Assembly (NCBI RefSeq): GCF_001042475.2
Contig: NZ_LECW02000004.1
Coordinates: 62,001-126,000, forward strand
DNA from: Bacillus glycinifermentans
GTDB lineage: Bacteria; Bacillota; Bacilli; Bacillales; Bacillaceae
Direction of reading: 5' to 3'
DNA: 64,000 bases
How positions within the stretch are numbered: position 1 is the stretch's first letter; each line of letters opens with the position of its first letter. The notes under the pieces were generated by a model, which did not search any database, was not told the origin of the DNA, and saw nothing but the letters and a program-made list of their open reading frames with translations. A program made the translations under genes and the position numbers. Of the stretch, positions 1 to 8,803 are shown piece by piece.

Positions 1-281
1 AGTATATTCATGACGACCGCCCACAGCCCGTATTTAACGAGCGTAACGAGAGCAAGCGCTTCAAACAGGGAAGCATTCCTTTTTAATAGAAAGCCCAAAA
101 GGACAAATAAAAAAAACAAGGTCGCCGTCGGGCTGTCGGGAACAAAGATCAGAAACTTTGCCGGAGTGTCCATCAGCTGGGGAAGGTACCAATAATATCC
201 GTAGACGGTGCCGAGAAAGTTGACGGCCAAAAGCAGGACGAGTACCGATCTTTGCCCGAGTATGTAAAGAATCCATTTCAC
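1..281 (-). CDS. ypjA: YpjA, DUF1405-type membrane protein (5' part only)
   Basis: This is the N-terminal 93 codons of a gene that runs off the left edge. The translation starts VKWILYILGQ and contains a hydrophobic stretch and the family-typical segments GTVYGYYWYLPQL and FLIFVPDSPTATLFF. It matches the start of B. subtilis YpjA, an uncharacterised integral membrane protein encoded directly downstream of qcrC. I used the GTG at 281; a TTG at 290 is also possible and neither has a strong ribosome binding site. A hairpin with a T-run lies about 20 nt before the start, so expression may depend on readthrough from qcrC or on a separate signal. Function unknown. Confidence 0.8.
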   Translation of the reverse strand, partial: MKWILYILGQRSVLVLLLAVNFLGTVYGYYWYLPQLMDTPAKFLIFVPDSPTATLFFLFVLLGFLLKRNASLFEALALVTLVKYGLWAVVMNI

Positions 282-302
282 TTCTATCAACTCACAGTCT
301 TT

Positions 303-340
303 TAAAATAAAAAAGGGCTGCCGCTTGGGTCATCCAGCCC
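303..340 (-). terminator. Stem-loop with T-run between qcrC and ypjA
   Basis: On the minus strand GGGCTG (335-340) pairs with CAGCCC (315-320), followed at once by TTTTTTATTTT. It lies just upstream of the ypjA start and would end qcrABC transcripts or attenuate ypjA. Confidence 0.6.
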
Positions 341-341
341 G

Positions 342-435
342 GAACACATGGGCGTGTTCAGTGAGTATAGACCCGCTGCAATTTGAAGAGGCTGCCGAAT
401 TTGTCGACAGCCTCGAACGCTGACCTAACGTCAGC
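342..435 (-). other. Three further stem-loops downstream of qcrC
   Basis: Three inverted repeats follow the qcrC stop: GCTGAC/GTCAGC (419-435), GAGGCTG/CAGCCTC (388-414, with an inner CGA/TCG extension) and GAACAC/GTGTTC (342-359). None has a T-run of its own. They may protect the qcr mRNA 3' end or form a structured leader for ypjA. Confidence 0.5.
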
Positions 436-482
436 TTCAGCTCTATCATGAGTATATCTTTCCTTTTGGATCTTGACAACAT

Positions 483-1250
483 TTACTTTGCAGTCGTCTC
501 GGATATGAATTTCGACAGCTCTTTCAGCTGCTTATCATTCCCTTTAAACACGTCCGCCGGCATTTGCCCCTTGCCTTCCTTGGCGATTTTCGCAATCTCT
601 TCAGGAGATAAGCCGTTGTCAACGAGAGACGGTCCGGCTGCCCCACCCTGCATGTTATCGCCGTGGCAAGAAATACAGCCTTGTTCCTGGTAGACCTTGT
701 AGCCTGCAGCGCTCTTGTCAATATCAGCCTCTTCTTTGATTTTCCCCTGTTCTTCGGCAGCGGCCCAATCGTGTGTGACGACGGACTGCCATGTCAAGAA
801 AACCGTGGCTGACAGCGCCAAAAGCATCAGCCCGACAGCAACGGGGCGCTTAAACGGCCTTCTGTCAGGCCCCCTGTCAAGAAACGGTGCCAGCAGAAGC
901 GCCCCGAACGCAATCGCCGGTATGACGATCGCTCCGACCACCGTATACGGCCCGGCGGCATATTCGTATTTAAGCAATTGGTACAAAAATAGAAAATACC
1001 AGTCCGGTAAAGGTATGTAACCGGTATCCGTCGGATCGGCCATCCGTTCAAGAGGAGGCTCATGAACGACGGTCAATACGAGAAAACCGATCAGAAAAAC
1101 CGCTCCTACAAGCCACTCTTTAAGCAAAAAGTTCGGCCAGAACGCTTCTGTTTTCCCCGGAAATTCCGAATAATCTTTTGGAATATTCGGTTTTCTTTCG
1201 GCCGGTATTCTCGAATCTCCGACAAACTTCATTCCTTTTCCCCTTTTCAT
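483..1250 (-). CDS. qcrC: Menaquinol:cytochrome c reductase cytochrome b/c subunit
   Basis: QcrC (255 aa) is the fused subunit of the bacillar bc complex. It combines the C-terminal helices of cytochrome b with a cytochrome c domain and passes electrons from menaquinol to cytochrome c. Membrane segments are visible around residues 45-65, 97-120 and 138-155. The haem c site is CISCH near residue 190, followed by the GDNMQGGAAGPSL loop. The protein faces the outside of the cytoplasmic membrane. It is the last gene of qcrABC, 33 nt after qcrB, and matches B. subtilis QcrC closely in length and sequence. A run of stem-loops follows the stop codon. Confidence 0.97.
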   Translation of the reverse strand: MKRGKGMKFVGDSRIPAERKPNIPKDYSEFPGKTEAFWPNFLLKEWLVGAVFLIGFLVLTVVHEPPLERMADPTDTGYIPLPDWYFLFLYQLLKYEYAAGPYTVVGAIVIPAIAFGALLLAPFLDRGPDRRPFKRPVAVGLMLLALSATVFLTWQSVVTHDWAAAEEQGKIKEEADIDKSAAGYKVYQEQGCISCHGDNMQGGAAGPSLVDNGLSPEEIAKIAKEGKGQMPADVFKGNDKQLKELSKFISETTAK

Positions 1251-1283
1251 GCCATCCCCTCCTTCTTTCTTTTCATCACTCGT

Positions 1284-1958
1284 TTACAGCGGCCCGGAAA
1301 TTCCTTGCTTGCGAATCATGATAAAGTGTGCAGCCATAAGCGCGAAGAGAGCGGCTGGCAGGAAAAAGACGTGTATGGCAAAAAATCGCGTCAACGTCTG
1401 GGCGCCGACGATATCCGGATGACCGGCGAGCAGCGTTTTGATTTCCGGCCCGATCAGCGGCGTCGCCTCCGCGATCTGCAGACCTACTTTTGTCGCAAAC
1501 AGAGCCTTCATATCCCATGGCAGCAGGTAGCCTGTAAAACCTAAGCCGAGCATGACAAAGAAAATGAGCACGCCGACGATCCAGTTCAGCTCCCTCGGCT
1601 TTTTATACGCCCCCTGGAAGAAAACCCTCAGCGTATGAAGAAACATCATGACGATGACCAGACTTGCCCCCCAGTGGTGCATTCCCCGTACAATCTGTCC
1701 GAAAGCTACTTCATTTTGCAAATAGTAAACCGATTCCCAGGCATTTTTGATGTCCGGGACATAATACATCGTTAAAAACATGCCGGAAAGCACCTGAATG
1801 ACCGTTACAAAAAACGTCAAACCCCCAAAGCAGTAGACGAATGCTGAAAAGTGGTGCGCCGGATTGACGTGTTCAGGAACTTCGTGATCGGCAATATCTC
1901 TCCAGAGCGGTGTGATATCAAGCCTTTCATCCACCCAGTCATAAATTTTGTTTAGCAT
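1284..1958 (-). CDS. qcrB: Menaquinol:cytochrome c reductase cytochrome b subunit
   Basis: QcrB (224 aa) is the split cytochrome b6-type subunit carrying the b haems and the quinol oxidation site. Several membrane helices are evident, and conserved histidines occur in GMHHWGASL and FFAIHVFFLPAAL. The start is MLNKIYDWVDER, which gives the same length as B. subtilis QcrB; an ATG two codons upstream is less likely. The gene begins almost immediately after the qcrA stop, indicating translational coupling. Its C-terminus, MIRKQGISGPL, is characteristic of the b6/IV-split form, whose remaining helices are supplied by QcrC. Confidence 0.97.
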   Translation of the reverse strand: MLNKIYDWVDERLDITPLWRDIADHEVPEHVNPAHHFSAFVYCFGGLTFFVTVIQVLSGMFLTMYYVPDIKNAWESVYYLQNEVAFGQIVRGMHHWGASLVIVMMFLHTLRVFFQGAYKKPRELNWIVGVLIFFVMLGLGFTGYLLPWDMKALFATKVGLQIAEATPLIGPEIKTLLAGHPDIVGAQTLTRFFAIHVFFLPAALFALMAAHFIMIRKQGISGPL

Positions 1959-1960
1959 GA

Positions 1961-2467
1961 TCACCCATCCTTCCTCGGCTTGGCTTTCCCTAAGTAAAGA
2001 TAGCCGTTTTTAACCTCTTGCTCGTATCGGTCTAAAGGAGCAAGCGGCGGAGTTCCGGGTACATTGGTACCATCCTTTTCATAAAGTCCGTAATGGCACG
2101 GACAAAAAAACTTGTTCGGATTTTTTGGATCGCTGTTCCAGTTGACCGTGCACCCCAAATGCTTACAAACCGGTGATAAAGCTATGATTTCTCCCCCATG
2201 TTTGAAAACCCACGCCGACCGCGATTCTTCAGATTCGTACCAGGCATCCACTTGTTTGATCTTGAAGTCGAAGCGCTGCGGTTCGTTTGTCAGCTCGTCA
2301 ACGCTTACAACCTGAACCATGTCCTGATCCTCAGTCGGTCTTAAAACCGGATCGAGCGCGAAGCGAACCATAGGCATGAGCATTCCCGCCGCCATAAAAC
2401 CGCCGACCCCGGTCAGCGTGTAGTTTAAAAATTGACGTCTGGATACCCGATGTCTGTTTTCGCTCAT
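1961..2467 (-). CDS. qcrA: Menaquinol:cytochrome c reductase Rieske iron-sulfur subunit
   Basis: QcrA (168 aa) carries the Rieske [2Fe-2S] cluster. The two ligand boxes are CKHLGC and CPCHYG in the C-terminal half, and the disulfide cysteines of the family are present. The N-terminus has twin arginines (SRRQFLNYTLTG) followed by a hydrophobic segment, as expected for Tat-dependent insertion of a folded Rieske protein. I chose MSENRHRV because AGGGGGG lies 8 nt upstream; the TTG at 2485 and the ATG at 2473 overlap or crowd that ribosome binding site. It is the first gene of the qcr operon, with a SigA-like promoter upstream. Confidence 0.96.
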   Translation of the reverse strand: MSENRHRVSRRQFLNYTLTGVGGFMAAGMLMPMVRFALDPVLRPTEDQDMVQVVSVDELTNEPQRFDFKIKQVDAWYESEESRSAWVFKHGGEIIALSPVCKHLGCTVNWNSDPKNPNKFFCPCHYGLYEKDGTNVPGTPPLAPLDRYEQEVKNGYLYLGKAKPRKDG

Positions 2468-2543
2468 CTTCATATCCCCCCTCAAGTCCCCAGCTACAAT
2501 ATAACTGAAATAGAAAAATATTCAATGAAACTAGGACACCCTC

Positions 2544-2572
2544 ATAATATATCAATCTTTTAGGAAGGTCAA
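2544..2572 (-). promoter_or_regulatory. Putative SigA promoter of qcrABC
   Basis: On the minus strand TTGACC (2567-2572) and TATTAT (2544-2549) are separated by 17 nt, about 80 nt upstream of qcrA. The fit to the vegetative consensus is good; no start-site data are available here. Confidence 0.6.
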
Positions 2573-2614
2573 CATTCCCAAAATCACTAATCTAAGGAAA
2601 TGTAAGTGTTTTTA

Positions 2615-3061
2615 TTAAGAGTTCCAATATTGTAACAAAATGTTCAATATTTGCTCGATTTGGTCATCGAGAACCTTTTGTTTCAGCGAGTCTTTCATAT
2701 GCTCAAGGGGCACAGCCGGAATCCAGAGCAGCCTTTGCTCATCGCTGAGCGCATGCTTCCAGCGCTCGTCGGCCGTCAGAAAAATGGTGTGCCGAAAGTG
2801 CTTTTCGGCCATTTCTTTCAGATCGAAAAGATCCCGTGCCGATTTTTCATCAGCCTGCAAATATGTATAAGGTGGAAACAGATAGATGCGGCCTTTCAGC
2901 TGCCTCTCAAGCTCCTCAGCGAGCATCGATGTAAATTCCCCTTTTGAGACGGCTGATTTAAACTGTTCTCCCAGATCGACCGAAATCAGCGGAATCACGG
3001 CGGTATCGATATACTCCTTGGCGTTCAGATAAACATCTGCATCATGCGCATTCCATTTCAC
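2615..3061 (-). CDS. ypiF: YpiF, DUF2487 family protein
   Basis: This 148-aa soluble protein of unknown function is conserved next to qcrA in Bacillus. The translation starts at a GTG (VKWNAHDADVYL) preceded by AAAGGAGG with 9 nt spacing, which rules out the longer frame extending upstream. The sequence has no membrane segment or recognisable catalytic motif. It follows ypiB after a short gap that holds a perfect inverted repeat, and both are probably transcribed together toward qcr. Identity rests on similarity and position to B. subtilis YpiF (147 aa). Confidence 0.85.
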   Translation of the reverse strand: MKWNAHDADVYLNAKEYIDTAVIPLISVDLGEQFKSAVSKGEFTSMLAEELERQLKGRIYLFPPYTYLQADEKSARDLFDLKEMAEKHFRHTIFLTADERWKHALSDEQRLLWIPAVPLEHMKDSLKQKVLDDQIEQILNILLQYWNS

Positions 3062-3096
3062 TCGGGATATCCTCCTTTTATGACAGCGCTTCCCTC

Positions 3097-3132
3097 GCTG
3101 AACAAGCCTTGCGGTTGGCAAGGCTTGTTAGC
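3097..3132 (-). repeat. Perfect intercistronic stem-loop between ypiB and ypiF
   Basis: AACAAGCCTTG (3101-3111) is the exact reverse complement of CAAGGCTTGTT (3119-3129), with a 7-nt loop. GCT/AGC can extend the stem past a bulge. There is no T-run, so it may be a processing or stability element rather than a terminator. Confidence 0.7.
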
Positions 3133-3139
3133 GGCAGGG

Positions 3140-3679
3140 TTATTGCAGCTGGCTCAGTTGTTTCGCTAATCTTTCGAAGCTCTCTTTATCTTGGCGGTCA
3201 AGCGCTTCGTCTATTTCCCGCAGCAGTTTTTGTCTCTGAAAAGTCGAAATGGAGTGCTCCAAAATCTGCTCGACGACTATTTTATCTTTTTCATTTTCGT
3301 ATAGGTCTTTCGGAATATGAGGGTTGGCCTCCAGTACGGCCGCGTATTCCGGCGAATTATAGGCTGAGCGGAAATTCAGCTGGATGAACAAATCCTGCTG
3401 CTTATTCAGCCTGATATCGTGAAACGATTTCTCTGCATCTGTTGTCATGACGTTTTCTTTATAAAAACGAAAAGGCACTTCTTCGACGCAGTGGGTGGAC
3501 ATGATAATGCCTCTCGGGCAAAATTCGGCCTGCTCGACAAAATGTACTTTCTCCATCAACGAGTCATGGCTCATTAAATAATTCAGAATCCATACACATT
3601 CTCTTCGTTTGAGCTGATAGTGGTTTAAAAACCAGCGGATAAAATCTTTTTTTTCATTGACAGAAACAGGGGTCTGCAT
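3140..3679 (-). CDS. ypiB: YpiB, UPF0302 protein with IDEAL domain
   Basis: This 179-aa protein belongs to the UPF0302 family. The N-terminal two thirds contain the family signature around [20 protein letters not shown]. The C-terminus ([17 protein letters not shown], about residues 155-172) looks like an IDEAL domain, a short helical module found in several Bacillus proteins and named after its conserved residues. Length equals that of B. subtilis YpiB. No enzymatic motif is visible and the role is unknown. It lies between ypiA and ypiF in the same direction. Confidence 0.88.
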   Translation of the reverse strand: MQTPVSVNEKKDFIRWFLNHYQLKRRECVWILNYLMSHDSLMEKVHFVEQAEFCPRGIIMSTHCVEEVPFRFYKENVMTTDAEKSFHDIRLNKQQDLFIQLNFRSAYNSPEYAAVLEANPHIPKDLYENEKDKIVVEQILEHSISTFQRQKLLREIDEALDRQDKESFERLAKQLSQLQ

Positions 3680-3747
3680 GTTATTCCCTCCTCTATCGCA
3701 TCTTGTGTACTACTTTATTAATTCCACACAAACCGGTCATATCCTGC

Positions 3748-5022
3748 TTATTCAAAGGAATTTTCATCTTCGATTCTGAAAATCATCTCATGGACTTCCT
3801 CATTTGCGGGATCGAGTGCAACGATTTTTTTCAAAAGCGGCAAAGCTTCCTTACGCTTTCCTTCTTCAAGCAAAAAGATCGCGTACTCATACAGAAAATC
3901 TCCATCTTCCCGATAATTCGAAAATGCGGCTTCGAATTCCCGGCCCGCCTTTTCGTATTCTTCGATCCCGGCGTACGCCGATGCAAGAAACCAGGTGAAT
4001 TTTGGGTCATCTTCTCCATATTTGCGAACATCTTCTACAAGATCAATGATACTCTCAAAGTCTTCTTCTTCAAGATAAAGGGCAAGAAGGGTGTGAACGG
4101 CTTCGATATATCCAGGGTCAAGGGCGAGCGCTTCCTGGAGCAGGTCTTTCGCATCAGCCGGCCTTTTCGTTTTTAACGCTGCTTTTGCTGCAGAAAGATA
4201 CAGCTCTTTGTTGAACTCATCTACGCGGATTCCTTCTTTCGCTGTTTCAAACGCCTCTTCATACAGCCCTTCTTCTTCATAGCTGTTGGCCAAAGGCTTG
4301 TAGAGCGAGGAATAGGCCGGATCGAGCTCTTGAAGCTCTGTCAATTGTTTAATCGCAGTTTTAGGGTACCCCGCTTTTAAAGCGGTAAAACCGTAACCAA
4401 ACAATGTATTCGGTTCCGGGTTCTCCCGGACGGCTTTTTCATACCATTCAAGCGCTTCTTCAAATTCCCCTGACGAACTTAGTGACTCGGCGAGCCTCTG
4501 GTAAACGCTCACGCCTCCGACGACCGCCTTTTCACCGGCCGCTTTTTTGTATTGCGCAACCGCTTTTTTGTAGGCTCCCTGAGCGAAATACAGCTCTCCC
4601 AAAGCAAAATCGATCACCGGCTCATCAGGCAGGATGGATTTCGCTTTCAACAGCTTCTGTTCGCTGACTTCAAACAGCCCCTGCATCTGATACAGGTCAG
4701 CCATCAAAAGCAGGCTTTCCGCGTATGCCTGATCCGTTTCAGGAATCGTCTCCAGTACACGGAGCGCTTCCTCTTCCTGATCGGTTTCGATGAGGAGCTC
4801 GGCATAAAAACAGGTCAGCTCCGATTCTTCCGGGTACAGCTCGTGCAAATCGCTGACGATGGCAATGGCCCTGTCGACGATTCCCCATTCGTAATACAGC
4901 TGGGCAATAGTCGCTTTATCTTCATCGTGAAGGGCAGGTGTGATTTCGGCAAGTTTTTTCAATCCGCTTTCCGTTTGGCCTGCTTCAACTAATTTTATGG
5001 CTTCTTGGATCGAAGTATTCAA
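3748..5022 (-). CDS. ypiA: YpiA, tetratricopeptide-repeat protein
   Basis: This 424-aa protein consists largely of TPR helices from about residue 20 to the C-terminus. Typical repeat patterns include LYFAQGAYKKAVAQYKKAAG, ALEWYEKAVRENPEP and AKDLLQEALALDPGYIEAV. There is no signal peptide or membrane segment, so it is probably a cytoplasmic scaffold or partner-binding protein. B. subtilis YpiA has the same organisation and position, upstream of ypiB and downstream of aroE. No enzymatic function can be inferred. The sequence is strongly acidic, as is common for Bacillus TPR proteins. Confidence 0.9.
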   Translation of the reverse strand: MNTSIQEAIKLVEAGQTESGLKKLAEITPALHDEDKATIAQLYYEWGIVDRAIAIVSDLHELYPEESELTCFYAELLIETDQEEEALRVLETIPETDQAYAESLLLMADLYQMQGLFEVSEQKLLKAKSILPDEPVIDFALGELYFAQGAYKKAVAQYKKAAGEKAVVGGVSVYQRLAESLSSSGEFEEALEWYEKAVRENPEPNTLFGYGFTALKAGYPKTAIKQLTELQELDPAYSSLYKPLANSYEEEGLYEEAFETAKEGIRVDEFNKELYLSAAKAALKTKRPADAKDLLQEALALDPGYIEAVHTLLALYLEEEDFESIIDLVEDVRKYGEDDPKFTWFLASAYAGIEEYEKAGREFEAAFSNYREDGDFLYEYAIFLLEEGKRKEALPLLKKIVALDPANEEVHEMIFRIEDENSFE

Positions 5023-5220
5023 ATCTAAACGTCCCTTTCTTTCGTCAAATCTTCACCGGCGTTTTGCTCCGGTAAAACTGATTGAGTTAGTTATTATCAT
5101 AATTCACCCGGGCGGCTTCGGCAAATATGTTGCTCTTCTTTATCCCTTTCCCGGAAATATTCTTTAAGACAAGCTATGCAGCAAGCCTTCGTTTTATATT
5201 CCCGGCCTTTTTTGAAAGGC

Positions 5221-5253
5221 GAAAAAGCCTGAAGCACAGAAGGCTTCAAGCTT
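5221..5253 (-). terminator. Rho-independent terminator after aroE
   Basis: Stem arms 5225-5235 and 5243-5253 pair over 11 bp with one mismatch and are followed on the minus strand by a T-run. The stem overlaps the aroE stop codon and should end the trp-hisC-tyrA-aroE transcript. Confidence 0.75.
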
Positions 5254-6532
5254 TTTTGGCCAGCTTTTCAATATGTTCAAAAAACGTCGGATATGAGACG
5301 CTTACGGCTTCCGGACGGGCAATATCGATCGGATTTTCGCAGATGCACGCGGCAATCCCGAGCATCATGCCGATACGGTGGTCGCCGTGGCTTGACACTT
5401 GCGCACCACCGGTCAAAGGCGTTTTTCCGTAAATCTTCATCCCGTCTTCCGTCGGCTCGATACGCGCGCCGAGTTTCTTTAGTTCTGATGCCACGGTATC
5501 GATGCGGTTCGTTTCCTTCACTTTGAGTTCTGCGGCATCTTTTATCACCGTCATGCCTTCAGCCTGTGTCGCGAGAAGGGCGATGATCGGAATCTCATCG
5601 ATGAGGCGCGGAATCAGATCGCCCGAAATTTCAGTCGCCTTCAAGGATGCGGCCTTGATTTTCAAGTCGCCGTACAGCTCCCCGCTTCCGGTGTCCTTTG
5701 CTTCGATTTCAAGATCTGCGCCCATTTTTTCAAGAACATCGATGATTCCTGTCCTGGTCGGATTTAAACCGACATTTTTCAGAACGATTTCGCTTTCCGG
5801 TACAAGGGAGCCGGCTGCAAGGAAAAATGCAGCTGAAGAAATATCCCCGGGGACAAACACATCCGTCCCTTTTAACGTCTGTCCCCCGGTAATCGAAACG
5901 GATGTATCACTTTCCTCAAGCCTCACGCCAAACATAGAGAGCATCCGTTCCGTGTGGTCCCTCGATTTATGAGGCTCTGTCACGGTCGTTGTCCCGTCGG
6001 CCTGAAGACCGGCAAGGAGGACGGCCGACTTGATTTGCGCGCTGGCAACGGGCGATTGAAAATCGATCGCGGCAAGGTTCCCGCCGCGGACAGCCAGCGG
6101 CGTATACTCTCCTCCGGCGCGGCCGTCAATTTTCGCCCCCATTTGCCGAAGCGGATCGGTTACGCGCTTCATCGGCCGTTTGGCAATGCTGTCGTCCCCC
6201 GCTACTGTGCTGTGGAACGGGCGTCCCGCCAAAATGCCGAGCATCAGCCTGATCGTCGTACCGGAATTTCCGACATCGAGGAGTTCGCCCGGCTCAGCCA
6301 GCTGATCCAAGCCTTTGCCGTATACCGTAACATCGCTGTTGTCCCGTTCGATTTCAACGCCCATTTTTTTGAAGCAGTCGATCGTGCTTAAGCAGTCTGC
6401 CCCTGGCAGAAAGTTTTTGATAACCGTTTTTCCTTCCGCAATGGCGCCGAACATGACCGATCTGTGGGAGATCGATTTATCGCCCGGAATATGGAGCTCT
6501 CCTTTTAATGAACTGACTTTTCCTCTTTTCAT
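5246..6532 (-). CDS. aroE: 3-phosphoshikimate 1-carboxyvinyltransferase (EPSP synthase)
   Basis: This 428-aa enzyme joins shikimate-3-phosphate and phosphoenolpyruvate, the sixth step of the shikimate pathway. The diagnostic boxes are all present: GDKSISHRS near the N-terminus, [26 protein letters not shown], and the C-terminal [20 protein letters not shown] and the K-S-R residues of the active site look intact. B. subtilis calls the gene aroE (aroA in other bacteria). It is the last gene of the trp supra-operon, 9 nt after tyrA, and ends in a hairpin terminator. Confidence 0.97.
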   Translation of the reverse strand: MKRGKVSSLKGELHIPGDKSISHRSVMFGAIAEGKTVIKNFLPGADCLSTIDCFKKMGVEIERDNSDVTVYGKGLDQLAEPGELLDVGNSGTTIRLMLGILAGRPFHSTVAGDDSIAKRPMKRVTDPLRQMGAKIDGRAGGEYTPLAVRGGNLAAIDFQSPVASAQIKSAVLLAGLQADGTTTVTEPHKSRDHTERMLSMFGVRLEESDTSVSITGGQTLKGTDVFVPGDISSAAFFLAAGSLVPESEIVLKNVGLNPTRTGIIDVLEKMGADLEIEAKDTGSGELYGDLKIKAASLKATEISGDLIPRLIDEIPIIALLATQAEGMTVIKDAAELKVKETNRIDTVASELKKLGARIEPTEDGMKIYGKTPLTGGAQVSSHGDHRIGMMLGIAACICENPIDIARPEAVSVSYPTFFEHIEKLAKKA

Positions 6533-6541
6533 GCTTCCACC

Positions 6542-7657
6542 TCAATCAGCGTAAAATGTCTCATATTTCGCGCGGGTTTGAATGCATTTTTCAGCGCGTT
6601 TGCGATCTTGGTCAGATTGAAAACTGATTCTGAGAACACCGTTTATCTCTTCCCGCGTTTCGATAATCCGGATGTTCGTGATGCTGATTTGTTCGTCGGC
6701 GAGAATCGCCGTAATTTCAGAGATGACCCCCGGATGGTCAGGGACATCAACATAAAGATCGTAAAAAGAAGGAATCGCGCCTTTCTGCCGTAAAGGAAGG
6801 CCATCGCGGTATTCCTTTGCCTGCCGAAAAAATTCAAACAGCCCGTCTGCATCTTCATTTTCAACAAAAATCCGGATCCTGTCCAGCTCAAGTTTCCATT
6901 CGTCAAACCGTTCTAAAATCTTATCTTTATTGTGCAAAAGAATATCCCGCCACATCGCCGGACTGCTTGAAGCAATCCTCGTTATATCGCGGAACCCGCC
7001 GGCGGCAAATCGCTTGACGAGCGGATACTGGTCCTCAAATTTAACCGTCTGGTGTACGAGGCTGGCTGCCACGATGTGGGGAAAATGGCTGATCACGCTT
7101 GTGACGGCATCGTGCTCTTCGGGAGACATTTCCACAAACTTTGCATTCGTCCCTTTCAGAAGTTCTTTCAAAGAGCAGACCGATTCTTTTTTAGCGGAAC
7201 GGGCCGGGGTCAAAATATAAAATGCATTTTCGAATAATAGCTCTTTGGCGGCTGCCACGCCTGATTTGTGGGAGCCTGCCATCGGATGTCCGCCGATAAA
7301 TTCGTACTCTTTCGGCAGCACGTTTTCCGCGTGGGCGACAACCTTTTGTTTCGTGCTGCCCACGTCGGTTATTAACAGTTTTTTCTTCATGCCGGATGCG
7401 GCCAGCTCGTCAAGCATATGAAGCGTCTGCTCCACAGGAGCCGTCAAAAAGACCGTCGACGCTCTTTGAATGCCTTCCGAAAACGAGGCAGCAGGCTCGT
7501 CAATTACGCCGAGCTTCTGTGCAGCATTCACCTGCTCTCTGGACACGTCAAACCCGATGATTCGTTTTCCGGGATGCTCTTTTTTGATGGCGAGCGCAAT
7601 GGAACCGCCGATCAAGCCTAATCCGGCCAATAATATCGTTTCATTCGGTTGAATCAT
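6542..7657 (-). CDS. tyrA: Prephenate dehydrogenase
   Basis: TyrA (371 aa) oxidatively decarboxylates prephenate to 4-hydroxyphenylpyruvate for tyrosine synthesis. The Rossmann motif GLGLIGGS lies near residue 12, the catalytic region includes GGHPMAGSHKSG, and HFPHIVAASL belongs to the helical dimer domain. A C-terminal ACT domain starts around DVPDHPGVISEITAIL and probably senses tyrosine. I chose the ATG of MIQPNETILLAGLG because it has AGGTGAT just upstream and gives the same length as B. subtilis TyrA; the frame is open 15 codons further upstream. It lies between hisC and aroE. Confidence 0.96.
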   Translation of the reverse strand: MIQPNETILLAGLGLIGGSIALAIKKEHPGKRIIGFDVSREQVNAAQKLGVIDEPAASFSEGIQRASTVFLTAPVEQTLHMLDELAASGMKKKLLITDVGSTKQKVVAHAENVLPKEYEFIGGHPMAGSHKSGVAAAKELLFENAFYILTPARSAKKESVCSLKELLKGTNAKFVEMSPEEHDAVTSVISHFPHIVAASLVHQTVKFEDQYPLVKRFAAGGFRDITRIASSSPAMWRDILLHNKDKILERFDEWKLELDRIRIFVENEDADGLFEFFRQAKEYRDGLPLRQKGAIPSFYDLYVDVPDHPGVISEITAILADEQISITNIRIIETREEINGVLRISFQSDQDRKRAEKCIQTRAKYETFYAD

Positions 7658-7705
7658 CTTTATCACCTGGTTCAATAGACTAAAGAGGTGATGCAGCATC
7701 ACCCC

Positions 7706-8791
7706 TTACAATAATATGCCGGCCAATGTTTTCAAAAACCCTTCGTTCTGCTCTTTTGTGCCGACGGAGACTCTTAAATGCCCCGGAAAACCGAGCGCAT
7801 TTCCCGATCTCGTGATATAGCCCTTTTCGAGCAGTGCCTGAAACAGTTCGTCTGCATCCCGTTTTAGATCGATCAGCACAAAGTTGGTTTGGGAGGGATA
7901 ATAATCGAGCCCGTGCCCATTACAGAAATCGTAGTACTGCTTAAGCCCTTCTCTGTTTTTTCTGACGCATTCTTCGATAAACGCCTGGTCGCCAAGCGCT
8001 GCAAGTGCGGCAGCCTGGCCGAGCCGGTTCGTGTTAAACGGCTGTCTCGCCGGCTCGATGGAGCGTACCAGCTCTTCTGAAGCGATGCCGTAGCCGACCC
8101 TTAAGGCGGCCAGGCCGTACGCTTTTGAAAACGTTCTGAGGATCATCAGGTTCGGGAAGCGCTTCAAAAGCGGGATCGTTTCAGGATAGTCTTCCGCGGT
8201 TACATATTCATAGTAAGCTTCATCGACAACGACGAGGACGTGCTCAGGAACCTTCTCGAGAAAACCGATCAGTTTCTGCTCCGGTTCGTAAGTTCCTGTC
8301 GGGTTATTCGGACTGCAAACCCAAACGATTTTTGTCTTATCATCGATCGCCTCAAGCATGGCATCGAGATCATGGCAGCCGTCTTCAACTAGACCCACCT
8401 CCCGCACTTGGGCACCTTCGATAACGGCATTGTGCTTGTATTGGGAAAACGTCGGGTTCGCCATCACCGTGTTTGTGCCGGCGTCCAACAAAGAACGGGA
8501 AAGGATTTGAATGACTTCATCCGTGCCGTTTCCTAAAATGATGTTTGTCTCGCTTACGCCAAGGTGCCCTGCAAGCTTTGTCCGCAAGGCCGCACTGTAG
8601 CCGTCGGGATAAAGAGCCATTTGCTGAACCTCAGTCTGGAGAGCTTCTTTGGCCGCTTCTGAACAGCCGAACGGATTTTCGTTTGAAGCAAGCTTTACGA
8701 CTTGATCGAGATTGAATTCCTTTTTGACCTCTTCAATCGGCTTGCCTGGCTGATAAGGTTTTAACTGTTTTAACTGTTCTTTGATTTGCAA
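7706..8791 (-). CDS. hisC: Histidinol-phosphate / aromatic aminotransferase
   Basis: HisC (361 aa) is a class I/II PLP aminotransferase serving histidine, tyrosine and phenylalanine synthesis, which explains its place between trpA and tyrA. Key segments are ASNENPFG, the NPTG box ([10 protein letters not shown]), DEAYYEYV, and the PLP-lysine segment [16 protein letters not shown]. The start is a TTG with GAGGTG upstream. Length and sequence agree with B. subtilis HisC (360 aa). The gene begins 12 nt after trpA, so expression follows the tryptophan operon. Confidence 0.96.
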   Translation of the reverse strand: MQIKEQLKQLKPYQPGKPIEEVKKEFNLDQVVKLASNENPFGCSEAAKEALQTEVQQMALYPDGYSAALRTKLAGHLGVSETNIILGNGTDEVIQILSRSLLDAGTNTVMANPTFSQYKHNAVIEGAQVREVGLVEDGCHDLDAMLEAIDDKTKIVWVCSPNNPTGTYEPEQKLIGFLEKVPEHVLVVVDEAYYEYVTAEDYPETIPLLKRFPNLMILRTFSKAYGLAALRVGYGIASEELVRSIEPARQPFNTNRLGQAAALAALGDQAFIEECVRKNREGLKQYYDFCNGHGLDYYPSQTNFVLIDLKRDADELFQALLEKGYITRSGNALGFPGHLRVSVGTKEQNEGFLKTLAGILL

Positions 8792-8803
8792 AATTCTGTC
8801 ACC

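Noticed and set aside
1062-1544. 160-codon plus-strand frame opposite qcrC/qcrB
   Set aside because: It lies wholly antisense to two clearly identified genes and shows no family motif.
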